Source of the DNA: Bacilli bacterium
GTDB taxonomy: Bacteria > Bacillota_I > Bacilli_A > ML615J-28 > CAG-698
DNA length: 27,055 nucleotides
Assembly (NCBI GenBank): GCA_028691715.1
Contig: JAQUYR010000011.1
Location: forward strand, 1 to 27,055
Direction of reading: 5' to 3'
In this document: piece by piece, positions 8,953-17,200 of the stretch
Position numbering within the stretch: position 1 is the first letter of the stretch
How the letters are laid out: each line of letters starts with the position of its first letter
The notes under the pieces: generated by a model
What the model saw: the letters and a program-made list of their open reading frames with translations, nothing else
The model's database searches: none
What the model was told of the DNA's origin: nothing
Program-made: the position numbers and the translations under genes

Positions 8953-9612
8953 TCACTTCCTAATTATCTTTATATCTTCTATGTTCATAGCATTGCCATA
9001 TTTTTTATATAAATCAATGGCAATAGCTCTGTTTTCATCTTGATAACTATTACTAAAGCATATGATCATCAATAATATCTTCTTGGTTTTTTCAGTAACC
9101 ATTGTTCTTTCAGTATCACTAGTAGTAGAACCAAAAGGACCGATGTTATCCTCATATAGAGGTATATTAGTAATGTTTAAGATTCCTCGTCCAATTCCAT
9201 AATACTCATCGTCTTCTCTTCCTAGCCTTACTAGAATATCACCTTTTATTTCATCAAAATCTAAAACCGCTACGGCTCGTTTTGTAATAATTGATAAGAT
9301 ATTTCCAGCATCCACAACATTATTTATTTTATATAGTTGGTTGCCTTTAACCAGTCTTCTGATTAAAGACTCACAGGCAAGACGATATCTACTGGGATCC
9401 TTTCCAAACTTTTTATAAGCATCCCTTGCCTCTTTAATAAGAGGAATATTCAAGACATCCTCTAATGAATATTCCTCATATATTTTCTTTTCATAAAACG
9501 AGATTAATTCTGAGATTCTATTGCTGTCTTCAATACTAATATCCATTGCCATAGCAATAATATCAAATTCAGGAATAGCACTGGTTATTTCGGGACTAAT
9601 ATTGATGATCAT
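8953..9612 (-). CDS. Solo B3/B4 tRNA-binding domain protein (PheRS beta-like editing domain)
   Basis: This 219-residue protein is a stand-alone B3/B4 domain, the fold that forms the editing site in the beta subunit of phenylalanyl-tRNA synthetase. Diagnostic stretches are AYKKFGKDPSRYR (65-77), ESLIRRLVKG (81-90), a NNVVDAGN block (97-104) and GPFGSTTSDTERTMV (158-172). No other synthetase domain is present. Family members are annotated as PheRS-like B3/4 or possible trans-editing proteins; the substrate is not known from sequence. Its ATG overlaps the TGA of the coiled-coil gene (ATGA). The nearest purine-rich Shine-Dalgarno candidate (AAGGAAGAG) is unusually distant, so translation probably depends on re-initiation. 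Position immediately before glnS suggests a role linked to tRNA charging. Confidence 0.88.
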   Translation of the reverse strand: MIINISPEITSAIPEFDIIAMAMDISIEDSNRISELISFYEKKIYEEYSLEDVLNIPLIKEARDAYKKFGKDPSRYRLACESLIRRLVKGNQLYKINNVVDAGNILSIITKRAVAVLDFDEIKGDILVRLGREDDEYYGIGRGILNITNIPLYEDNIGPFGSTTSDTERTMVTEKTKKILLMIICFSNSYQDENRAIAIDLYKKYGNAMNIEDIKIIRK

Positions 9613-12600
9613 TCTAAACTGAACTTCTCTTCCTTAGCTTGCTCAAGATCTATGGTTTTAGCAGCTATTTCTGATTTTAATTTATCAATATATTCCTTAG
9701 TTTCATCCTGTTTTTTCTTCAATTCTTTAATGCTATCAACTAATTTGGAATAATATAAGACGCTATCATTGCTCGCTAAAGTGTTCACTTTTTTTCTTGC
9801 AAAATCGATTTTAGCTAATAAATCAGTTTTTAAAATATCTAAATCCTGAATCTTTGCCTTTAATCTTAAGGATTCCGATTTTTCATCGGGATTTCCTTCA
9901 ATATTCTCAAGCTTCTTCATGATTTCTTGAGTTTGATCAAGATTACTTCGATAATCTATTGTAAATTCATTGATATCATTGTTAGATCTGATATACTCTT
10001 TTACTACTTCATCAGTACTCCTGATTCCTTTTTCAGCTTCTGTTCTTTCAACATATTTAGCATTAATAATACTAAGTTTATTGATTAGATCATTACACTC
10101 CAAAGTCTTATCACGAATATCAATTTCCAGTCTTCGAATATTGCGCTCAACATTTTCCTTTTTGTCAACCAGCAATTGCTCTTTTATTTCTCTATTTGTT
10201 TCAATCGCCTTATTTATCGCTCTGCTATTTTGAAGTAATGCGGATTGTGTTTCCTGCTGGGCAACATTTAGATCACTCAGTTGTCTGACCAAATCCTCTT
10301 TTTCTTCATATTTTGCGTGATATGTTGTATCTTTAACGATTAAATCGTTTTTCATTTCATCTAAATAGTAATTAACTATCTCAACTTCGGATTGATTTAA
10401 CTGATCAATACGGTCATCATAGCATTGAATTAAATAATCATATCTCTCTTTTAAAGAGGTAAGTTCTTCATCGTTTAATTTCTGTAAGCGACCTTCGAAC
10501 AACTCTAATTCAATTAATGCCTTACCACGTTTACTCAGATAAGTCTCTCTTCCTAATGATGTCCTGTCTGTTTGGCCAGCATATTCCTTTTCAATACTTT
10601 CAACTTTGGCTTTTGCTGCTTCTACTTCCAAGCGTTTCTGATTTATCTGTTGTTCTACTTGAATGATATTTCTATTCAAAAATTTCTTTTCTTCTTCAAA
10701 AGATTCATTCAATTCACGTTTCATATCTCTTACACGGCGAATTCTTTTCTTAAACTCTGGATCAATTATACTATCTTCACCAATATCATTAAACTTCTGT
10801 TTTATCAATTGTAATTGTTGATCTTTCTGATATATCTCCTGTTCCAAATTATGAATTCTTTGATATATTTCATAATTAGAATCAGCTTGCTTATAATTAT
10901 AGGCATTGTTTTGTTTTTCGTTGTTTTCTAAAGTATTGATCTCCTTCTTTTTCATGAGATCAATTTCTTCTTTAATCTTCTCAATTTCTGCCTCAACATT
11001 ATAACTAGCTTTTTCTTCAATTTTCTCAAACAAATTTTCTTGTTGCTTTTCGCTAGTGGTGCTATCTAAAAGAGATTTGTTTTCTTGTGAAAGATCTAAA
11101 ATAATTTGTTCTTTTTCTAATAATTTTTCAGTCATTACAGCATGTTCTTCCTGAAAATTCATTTTTTCTTTCTTCAAGTTATCAATGTAATCAACAAATG
11201 CTTTTGAAATATCATCACTGTTTTCATTTATAACAAAAATATCATCGTACTTAATCGCTAGAGCAGTAGCATTTTTCTGTTTGTTGATTTTTACAGTTTC
11301 CAGTGCTTTTTCCTTCTCCTGGATTAATAAAGTCATTTTTTGCTCGTTTTCAATAACTTTCTGTTGCAATTCTTCTTCTCTTATCCTAGCATCATCAAGC
11401 TCTTTCTTCAATTCTGCTTCGTTATTCTCAAAATCTTTTTGAAGTGATTTTTCTATAGAAATATTCTTTATTTCTTCCTCAAGTTTCTTAATTTTCTCAT
11501 CAGCTTCTCTTAATTTCTGAGAATTTTTCTGATATTCCTGATCCTTAGTAACAATGATCTTTTGAGCCTTAACAACTTCTTCTAAAGCTTTATCTTTATC
11601 AGCTGTGATTAATTTCACTTTGTTTATCAATTCTTCATTTTTACTTTTCAAATCGCCTTCAACTTTAGAGAAATCTGCTATTTTAGAATTTGCTTTTTCA
11701 AGCTCAAGCTTTAATGTGTCAATCTCTTCATAGGCTTCTTCTATCTCACGATCAAGCTTATCGTCAATTGATTCTTCATATGCTTCTTCTAAAGAAGATA
11801 ATTTATCCTTTAACAATAAATCTTTATTCTGTGTCTTCTCAGCATCTATTTTCATAAATCCCTGGTCTAAAAGCCTTTGAGCTTCTATTTTACGACGCAA
11901 TTTTTCTCCATAATCAATTGAAGGATGGGCCTTTTCTTCAGGTCCAATTTGCTTCTCTACAGTCAAATCACCATCGTTTTCTGGTATAACTGTTAGAGGT
12001 TCATTAGCAATTTCTTCCTTTTCTTCAACAACTGGAATTATATCTTCTTTTTCAGGAATGGCATCAATAATCTTTTCTTTAGAAGCTTCTTTTTCCTTAA
12101 ACTGATTTTGCTTAGAAACAACTTTTTTCTTTTTTATTTCAGAATCAATTTTACTGTTTTTAGAAGTACTTCTTGATTTATTCTGTTTTTCTTTTTCTTT
12201 GGTTAGTGCTTCTTCTTTAGTCAGTTTTTCTTTCTCTTTAGCCAGCGCTTTTTCTTTGGCCAACTTTTCTTTCTCTTTAGCTAGTGCTTTTTCCTTAGCC
12301 AACTTTTCTTTCTCTTTAGCTAGTGCTTTTTCCTTAGCCAACTTTTCTTTCTCTTTAGCTAATGCCTTTTCTTTGGCCAACTTTTCTTTCTCTTTAGCTA
12401 ATGCCTTTTCTTTGGCTAACTTTTCTTTTTCTTTAACTAATGCTTTTTCTTTGGCCAGTTTTTCTTTCTCCTTAGCTAGTGCCTTTTCTTTGGCTAATTT
12501 TTCTTTAGCCTTATTAGCATCGCTAATTGTACTTTTTTTAGTTTTAGGTGATTTTTCTTTATTAACTGTATTCTCAACAGCATTATTTTCCCCAGAAACC

Positions 12601-12830
12601 ACTTCTTCTAAAATCTTACCTTTTTCTTCTACAGTCATATTTTCACCTTCTAACTCTTTGGCCTTTGTAATAACTTTTTCACTAAACAAATATCTTTCAT
12701 TGGCGGATTTTTCATTAACTAATCCCTTTTCTACTCTGATCTCTAAATACTTTTCTCGGTTTTTGGAATCTTCAAGCAAACTTCGCTGAACGATTTCAAG
12801 TTTCTGAGATTTGCTTTTATCATTTTCCAT
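9609..12830 (-). CDS. Giant coiled-coil protein with eight 13-residue tandem repeats, function unknown
   Basis: From ATG 12828-12830 this is a 1073-residue, very charged cytoplasmic-type protein with no signal peptide, membrane helix or Walker motif, so it is not an SMC ATPase. Layout: an N-terminal segment (about 1-75); a low-complexity Lys/Glu segment with eight tandem LAKEKALAKEKEK units (112-215); an acidic, Pro-containing linker (about 245-300); then near-continuous heptad-like helix to the C-terminus. A GTG at 12839 also opens the frame, but it sits inside the Shine-Dalgarno AGGAGGTGA; the ATG 8 nt beyond is better. The Shine-Dalgarno overlaps the upstream gene's TAG stop. It ends in TGA overlapping the next ATG. 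Co-transcription with two membrane proteins suggests a structural or scaffold role at the membrane, but that is inference only. Confidence 0.9.
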   Translation of the reverse strand: MENDKSKSQKLEIVQRSLLEDSKNREKYLEIRVEKGLVNEKSANERYLFSEKVITKAKELEGENMTVEEKGKILEEVVSGENNAVENTVNKEKSPKTKKSTISDANKAKEKLAKEKALAKEKEKLAKEKALVKEKEKLAKEKALAKEKEKLAKEKALAKEKEKLAKEKALAKEKEKLAKEKALAKEKEKLAKEKALAKEKEKLTKEEALTKEKEKQNKSRSTSKNSKIDSEIKKKKVVSKQNQFKEKEASKEKIIDAIPEKEDIIPVVEEKEEIANEPLTVIPENDGDLTVEKQIGPEEKAHPSIDYGEKLRRKIEAQRLLDQGFMKIDAEKTQNKDLLLKDKLSSLEEAYEESIDDKLDREIEEAYEEIDTLKLELEKANSKIADFSKVEGDLKSKNEELINKVKLITADKDKALEEVVKAQKIIVTKDQEYQKNSQKLREADEKIKKLEEEIKNISIEKSLQKDFENNEAELKKELDDARIREEELQQKVIENEQKMTLLIQEKEKALETVKINKQKNATALAIKYDDIFVINENSDDISKAFVDYIDNLKKEKMNFQEEHAVMTEKLLEKEQIILDLSQENKSLLDSTTSEKQQENLFEKIEEKASYNVEAEIEKIKEEIDLMKKKEINTLENNEKQNNAYNYKQADSNYEIYQRIHNLEQEIYQKDQQLQLIKQKFNDIGEDSIIDPEFKKRIRRVRDMKRELNESFEEEKKFLNRNIIQVEQQINQKRLEVEAAKAKVESIEKEYAGQTDRTSLGRETYLSKRGKALIELELFEGRLQKLNDEELTSLKERYDYLIQCYDDRIDQLNQSEVEIVNYYLDEMKNDLIVKDTTYHAKYEEKEDLVRQLSDLNVAQQETQSALLQNSRAINKAIETNREIKEQLLVDKKENVERNIRRLEIDIRDKTLECNDLINKLSIINAKYVERTEAEKGIRSTDEVVKEYIRSNNDINEFTIDYRSNLDQTQEIMKKLENIEGNPDEKSESLRLKAKIQDLDILKTDLLAKIDFARKKVNTLASNDSVLYYSKLVDSIKELKKKQDETKEYIDKLKSEIAAKTIDLEQAKEEKFSLE
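12186..12497 (-). repeat. 39-bp in-frame tandem repeat, eight copies
   Basis: Eight consecutive 39-bp units encode LAKEKALAKEKEK, with five units (3-7) identical at protein level and one more (unit 1) the same. Unit 2 has Val for one Ala. The last unit, furthest in the gene, is degenerate (LTKEEALTKEKEK). DNA copies differ mainly at synonymous third positions, so the array is not brand new. The copy number can change in frame through slippage or recombination. There are no spacers, so it is not a CRISPR array. Confidence 0.95.
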
Positions 12831-12842
12831 TATAGTCACCTC

Positions 12843-13784
12843 CTAAAATATTAGATTTTTTACTACCTCATATAAAACATAGGAAACAATACCAAAAATA
12901 ATTATAAAACTGACAATGATCAAAATGTTTTTTGTCATCACATATATAAATTTATTACTCTTAAATTTTTTACTCTTATCGATTACAGTTTGAGATATTT
13001 TCTCAATACTCTGTTTATTAACTTTACCCTCACAGACCTGAGTCATGCTATATGGAGCAAAAGTATAATTCTTCTTCATAACGCTCGATAGATAATATTT
13101 CTCTGCTTTTTTTATCTTTTTTTCATACTCTTTATCCAGAATTCTTGTACTTTTTTCCAATAATTCTTGGGCGTATGAATTACTTTTTTGAAAATCTTTT
13201 AATACCATATTATAGAATGAGGAATATATCAAAGTGATTATGATTACATATATTGAGGAATCCATGACAATTTTTATCCATGAATAGTTTTCAAAACCAC
13301 TGACAATTATGACTCTCATTCTCTGAAAAAATTCTCCTCCAAAAGTATAAGTGAAAAAACCATTACTGATACAAATGATGAATACCATTAATAACAAAGA
13401 AAATATCAGAAAAGCAATCATTTTACCAGAAAATTTTTTTATTCCAATATCTGATGAGGTTTCAACAACACTCATGCTCTCAACAACTCTCGTTTCCTGA
13501 GCCTTCTTTACATCCTTATCCCAGGCAATAAAGGCTTTCTTAGCGATTTTTCTTCTCTTTCTCCGTGAGAAAGTTGCATTTCTTACCAAGGAACCAAATG
13601 ATTGAAAATCCTTTTTATATTTAATACGATAATCCTCAATGCTATTGATTATATATGGTGAGGTAAGAGGATTATAAAGAAAGGGATTTCCCTTTAAAGC
13701 CTCAATCTTACCAGCATCAATAGTTTCTTCCTCTTCTTGAGACCAAGTTGGATTATAAACTTTTATTTTTGGATTATCTTTCAT
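12843..13784 (-). CDS. Three-helix membrane protein, function unknown
   Basis: This 313-residue protein has a roughly 120-residue hydrophilic N-terminus with a basic patch RRKRRK near 74-79. Three predicted membrane helices follow, at about 121-141, 174-193 and 284-305. Between helices 2 and 3 lies a charged, probably helical segment (about 200-280) containing KEYEKKIKKAEKYY. There is no signal peptide or recognisable enzymatic motif, and I do not recognise the family. The ATG (13782-13784) has a Shine-Dalgarno AGGAG 8 nt upstream that abuts the stop of the CvpA-like gene. The stop overlaps the Shine-Dalgarno of the coiled-coil gene. Tight packing between a CvpA-like protein and a giant coiled-coil protein suggests the three products act together, possibly with this one as a membrane anchor; this is inference. 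Confidence 0.88.
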   Translation of the reverse strand: MKDNPKIKVYNPTWSQEEEETIDAGKIEALKGNPFLYNPLTSPYIINSIEDYRIKYKKDFQSFGSLVRNATFSRRKRRKIAKKAFIAWDKDVKKAQETRVVESMSVVETSSDIGIKKFSGKMIAFLIFSLLLMVFIICISNGFFTYTFGGEFFQRMRVIIVSGFENYSWIKIVMDSSIYVIIITLIYSSFYNMVLKDFQKSNSYAQELLEKSTRILDKEYEKKIKKAEKYYLSSVMKKNYTFAPYSMTQVCEGKVNKQSIEKISQTVIDKSKKFKSNKFIYVMTKNILIIVSFIIIFGIVSYVLYEVVKNLIF

Positions 13785-13798
13785 TTCATAGTCTCCTG

Positions 13799-15523
13799 TT
13801 AATTATTTAAATATATCTTGATCTCGGAATCAATTCTTGGTGAAGCATTTATTTCATCTAGCAAACCAACTTCTAGTAGGCCTTCTTCTTGAAGGCTAAA
13901 TATTAATCCTGTATCCTTTAAAAAAACATTTTCTAGTGTCTGATATTTAGCATCATCAGTAATAATTCCTAGGTTTGCTAGATCATTAAGTCTAGTCAAT
14001 CCATCAATTATATCATCTAAATTGATTTTCTGATCATCTTCTGATTTTAAAAGATATTCATAAACCATATATTCAAAATACAAGTCATGTCCAGTTGCTT
14101 CTGAAAATGATAAGGAATCATTGATGAAGCTATTCACCAGTATCTTATCTTCCCATACATGGCTTTGGAAAAAATCTTTATAATCACTGACTAAGGTTAT
14201 CTTAGCTTCATATGATAAATTATATGCCATCTCATTGATCAAATCGATGTTCTTATCATGGGTCAAAAAGGCCTCTTTAACCACTGTGAAAATATCTTTC
14301 TCCATTTCCGTCATCACTTTAAAGGCATCCTTATCATAAAACAATAAAAACTTTTCTTTAAAATCATTTATTTCTATTAAAGATTTAAAGCATTCACTAA
14401 AGGATGAAACATATTCTTCAATCATATATGAAGTAGTTTCAGAATTGATCAGACGATATAAATCATCGCTATTGTCACAATAAAACTCTAATTCCTTATA
14501 AGTATTATTAAAATTAAAGATACTATTTTCACTCAAAAAGTAAGTTGTTATTTGATCTTTTTTATCTCTTAGGTTTGTAAAGATCTGTTCAATCGTGTAT
14601 TCTTCAAAATCATTCTCAAGAATCTCATAAAAGAAATAGACATATCCTCTATTTTCTAGAAGATATTCATACTTTTCATTGAACTCTTTATATAAAGAAT
14701 TGTCGGTTTCGTCTAATAAGATGTAATGGAAAAGTGTCTTTCTCTCTCCCATTTGCATCATACCAAGAACGTAATTATCATTTGGTGAAGCCTCAATAAT
14801 TCTGCCTCTTGATGTCTCAGAGACATTTGGCAAAAGAGTGTTTTTAAAATATTCATTCATCACTGTAAATTCATTTGCTAGTGTTCTCAATTTTAAATAT
14901 TCTTCCTGGGCAGTCTCACCATTAATAGAAGAAAAAGCCTTATTGAGTTCATCATACTGATATACTTTTTCGTTTTGATAGAGATGTAACTCGGAGATGT
15001 CAAAAAGTCCATTACTTGTTTTTGATAACAAATCAGAGACAGGACGCGATATATCAATCATCATCGTAGCTCCAAAAACAAAAAGAAATAGCATGGAGTA
15101 TATATAAGAACTAAAAAGCGAAACCACACCTCCCAAAATACGTGAGGTTCCTTTTATCTGTTTGAATATTGTTTTCTCCTTATTTGAATTAAAAATTTTT
15201 AGTATACCAGCGATTACCAAGTATAGAATAAGATAAAGTATTATTCCTATAAAAATTGTAAAAACAGAGTTTTCATAGTTTGCAAAGAGAAAATATTTTC
15301 TAAGCCAAGCAAAGATAGCTATTTTTGCCTCAACAACAAATTCTATTTTCAAAAGAAAACTGATAATATAACTCATCAAAAAATGTAAGATTATAAATGG
15401 TAGCATCAAGTTTATCGTCTTTTTTAATTGACGGGAAAATCCATAGTAAAAACCAAAAACTAATCCAGCTATAAAAATAATTATCACTAATATATCAAAA
15501 TTGAATGTCTCAAAAGACTCCAT
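13799..15523 (-). CDS. CvpA-like membrane protein with a large C-terminal domain
   Basis: This 574-residue protein starts with a four-helix membrane module (about 10-28, 38-58, 86-110, 130-155). The first helix contains the GLVFGFYYGFSRQL pattern typical of CvpA/colicin V production-like proteins. The remaining 415 residues are soluble, rich in acidic and aromatic residues and largely helical. They show no protease triad, unlike CvpA-serine protease fusions of actinobacteria, and I cannot assign them. By analogy with those fusions the C-terminal part could lie outside the cell, but topology is uncertain. The ATG (15521-15523) has a strong Shine-Dalgarno GGGAGG. It is the first gene of the six-gene operon ending with pcrA and has a roughly 100-nt leader. 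Confidence 0.85.
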   Translation of the reverse strand: MESFETFNFDILVIIIFIAGLVFGFYYGFSRQLKKTINLMLPFIILHFLMSYIISFLLKIEFVVEAKIAIFAWLRKYFLFANYENSVFTIFIGIILYLILYLVIAGILKIFNSNKEKTIFKQIKGTSRILGGVVSLFSSYIYSMLFLFVFGATMMIDISRPVSDLLSKTSNGLFDISELHLYQNEKVYQYDELNKAFSSINGETAQEEYLKLRTLANEFTVMNEYFKNTLLPNVSETSRGRIIEASPNDNYVLGMMQMGERKTLFHYILLDETDNSLYKEFNEKYEYLLENRGYVYFFYEILENDFEEYTIEQIFTNLRDKKDQITTYFLSENSIFNFNNTYKELEFYCDNSDDLYRLINSETTSYMIEEYVSSFSECFKSLIEINDFKEKFLLFYDKDAFKVMTEMEKDIFTVVKEAFLTHDKNIDLINEMAYNLSYEAKITLVSDYKDFFQSHVWEDKILVNSFINDSLSFSEATGHDLYFEYMVYEYLLKSEDDQKINLDDIIDGLTRLNDLANLGIITDDAKYQTLENVFLKDTGLIFSLQEEGLLEVGLLDEINASPRIDSEIKIYLNN

Positions 15524-15535
15524 TTATTCCTCCCG

Positions 15536-15572
15536 ATATATAAGATTTGCTTTACTAGGCTTTCTTATATAT
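15536..15572 (-). promoter_or_regulatory. Leader hairpin just upstream of the CvpA-like gene's ribosome binding site
   Basis: In the leader transcript a 9-bp inverted repeat, ATATATAAG (15564-15572) with CTTATATAT (15536-15544), encloses a 19-nt loop. It ends next to the Shine-Dalgarno GGGAGG. A second weaker hairpin (ATTAGC/GCTAAT, 15588-15606) lies further upstream. The stems are AT-rich and no T tract follows, so these are not terminators. A role in translation control or RNA stability is possible but unproven. Confidence 0.4.
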
Positions 15573-15629
15573 TTATTTGCCAATTTAATTAGCAATATTA
15601 GCTAATGTTTTTTACTATCTTTTTTTCTT

Positions 15630-15658
15630 ATTATATCATTTCTAAACTTTTTTTACAA
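15630..15658 (-). promoter_or_regulatory. Promoter of the six-gene cvpA-like to pcrA operon
   Basis: The -35 is TTGTAA (15653-15658), the spacer is exactly 17 nt, and the -10 is a perfect TATAAT (15630-15635) preceded by TGA to give an extended -10. This is the best-formed sigma-A-type promoter in the window. Transcription would start near 15623, about 100 nt before the first ATG. Confidence 0.8.
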
Positions 15659-15686
15659 TCCTTTTATTAATTTTGAAATCAGGTAT

Positions 15687-15714
15687 AAAAAAACCGTATT
15701 ATTAAAATACGGTT
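15687..15714 (-). terminator. Rho-independent terminator of the lipoprotein gene
   Basis: AACCGTATT (15692-15700) and AATACGGTT (15706-15714) form a 9-bp stem with a 5-nt loop, followed on the minus strand by a T tract (15687-15691). It lies 19 nt beyond the lipoprotein stop codon. Confidence 0.9.
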
Positions 15715-15733
15715 CACTTATTCTTATCGTTTC

Positions 15734-17098
15734 CTAGTCAAGCTCATAAATTTGTTCAGAGTAATCTGACCAAACTGAATTGTTGATGTACATTTCTTTG
15801 CTACCCTTAGGAACATAGATTTTTACGTTTTCTGATAATCTAAACTTTGTTACTGATGTGTTAATGCAGTTAGGATTAACAGCATTTATGATTAGTTTTT
15901 CCAAACTAGAACATCTGTCAAAGGAGTTGGAACTAGCCACTAATAAAACTCCACAAGCAGTAACAGTTATTTTTACTGTTGCTTTTTTTGTTGGATCAGA
16001 TGCTAGAGAAGCTGTAACTGTTGCTGTACCATTTTTTATAGCTGTTGCGATTCCTTTATCACGATCGATTGAAATAACATCAGTATTATTAACTGACCAA
16101 TATACGAGTTTACTATTGGTTTCGCTAAGTTCAACGATATCGCCAACATACATATTCTTGGCACCTTCTATTTCAATTCCATCAGCAGATGTTGATGTCA
16201 GGTATTCCTGATCATCTCCATACATTTCACTATCATCAACATTGATAGTAATTGTCTTTAATCCCCGACAGCTAGCAAATGATAAGCCAGTATTTCCACC
16301 GATTGTTTTGACACTGTTAGGAATTACTACAGATTGTAGTTTCTTACATTGATAAAAGGCATAATCCTCAATGGTTTCAATAGTATAAGGAATAACAACA
16401 GTTTGCATTCTACTTGTTGAAATACTAATATTTAAGAATCTGATATATTTATAAAAAGCATAACTCTTAATAATTTTTACAGGAACACCATCTATTTCTT
16501 CAGGAATAACAACGTTCTTTTCATTTCCAGTATATTGAACGATAGTAACATAATCGCCATTAGTTGGGTCAATAATGTATTTATATTTGAAATCCTCATA
16601 AATTCTGATAACTCTTTGATTCCAAGTATCATTAGGTTGATTTCCTAATTCATCATCATCATATGAAGTGATGTTTACTGGAGCTGTAAAAGTCCAAACA
16701 TTCTCTTCACCTGAAAGAAAGTAAACATTGAATTCTTTTGATTCTGGTCCATCATCAGTTACTAAAGTGATACTTACTTTGGCACTAGCATATTTTTCCC
16801 ATTTTTTATTTGTTGTAACATCACTTTTTAGAGTATATTCAAATGAATTAGTAGTTACTGAAACAATTCCATCAAAAAAAGATGTATCTCCATTTTCATC
16901 GGTATTATCAGTGATAAATTTTGGATAAGAAGTGCTAGATGTTGAATAGAAAGCTCTCGCTACTCCTTCTAAATCTTTGTTATTCATCGCTTCTACATAA
17001 CTATCCCATAAATCCTTAGCTTCAACTTCATCACTACAGCCTGAAGAAAAGGCCAATGTGAAAGTTATAACGAGCAATAACATAATTATTTTTTTCAT
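15734..17098 (-). CDS. Surface lipoprotein with BspA-like leucine-rich repeats interrupted by a Big_2 domain
   Basis: From ATG 17096-17098 (Shine-Dalgarno GGAGG 8 nt upstream) the product has 454 residues. The signal peptide MKKIIMLLLVITFTLAF ends in SSGC, so Cys21 is the likely lipidation site and the protein would be anchored on the outer face of the membrane. Residues about 26-145 resemble an NTF2-like helical/beta domain (DLWDSYVEAMNN...). From about 180 there are LRR_5 (BspA-type) units with the IPxxIxxIxxxAFxxCxxLxxVxIP pattern. Residues about 303-380 read as a bacterial Ig-like Big_2 domain (VYWSVNNTDVISID...GTATVTA). The LRR_5 pattern then resumes (FDRCSSLEKLII) and ends with the usual YVPKGS...Y cap. 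The binding target is unknown. Frame-open codons upstream of 17098 are unlikely to be translated. Confidence 0.88.
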   Translation of the reverse strand: MKKIIMLLLVITFTLAFSSGCSDEVEAKDLWDSYVEAMNNKDLEGVARAFYSTSSTSYPKFITDNTDENGDTSFFDGIVSVTTNSFEYTLKSDVTTNKKWEKYASAKVSITLVTDDGPESKEFNVYFLSGEENVWTFTAPVNITSYDDDELGNQPNDTWNQRVIRIYEDFKYKYIIDPTNGDYVTIVQYTGNEKNVVIPEEIDGVPVKIIKSYAFYKYIRFLNISISTSRMQTVVIPYTIETIEDYAFYQCKKLQSVVIPNSVKTIGGNTGLSFASCRGLKTITINVDDSEMYGDDQEYLTSTSADGIEIEGAKNMYVGDIVELSETNSKLVYWSVNNTDVISIDRDKGIATAIKNGTATVTASLASDPTKKATVKITVTACGVLLVASSNSFDRCSSLEKLIINAVNPNCINTSVTKFRLSENVKIYVPKGSKEMYINNSVWSDYSEQIYELD

Positions 17099-17164
17099 TT
17101 TTGATTCCTCCATATGATTTTTTACAACTTTATATATCAATTTTCAATTTGATTACTATTTGTA

Positions 17165-17193
17165 ATTATACACTAAAAGCCCTGTTAAATCAA
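17165..17193 (-). promoter_or_regulatory. Promoter of the lipoprotein gene
   Basis: The -35 is TTGATT (17188-17193), the spacer is 17 nt, and the -10 is TATAAT (17165-17170). This gives a roughly 60-nt leader to the ATG at 17098. The -35 lies just beyond the tsaD stop, and I see no terminator between tsaD and this promoter, so some read-through is possible. Confidence 0.75.
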
Positions 17194-17200
17194 TACTTTT

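Noticed and set aside
12186..12497. Possible CRISPR-like direct repeats
   Set aside because: The 39-bp units are contiguous with no spacers and are in frame within a gene.
12199..12789. Plus-strand 196-residue open frame with SFSLASAFSLAN repeats
   Set aside because: It is the reverse complement of the Lys/Glu repeat in the coiled-coil gene. The repeat lacks stops in this frame by composition. No Shine-Dalgarno or promoter was noticed.
9609..12830. SMC/Rad50-type ATPase
   Set aside because: The coiled coil is long, but there are no Walker A, Walker B or signature motifs and no hinge-like domain.
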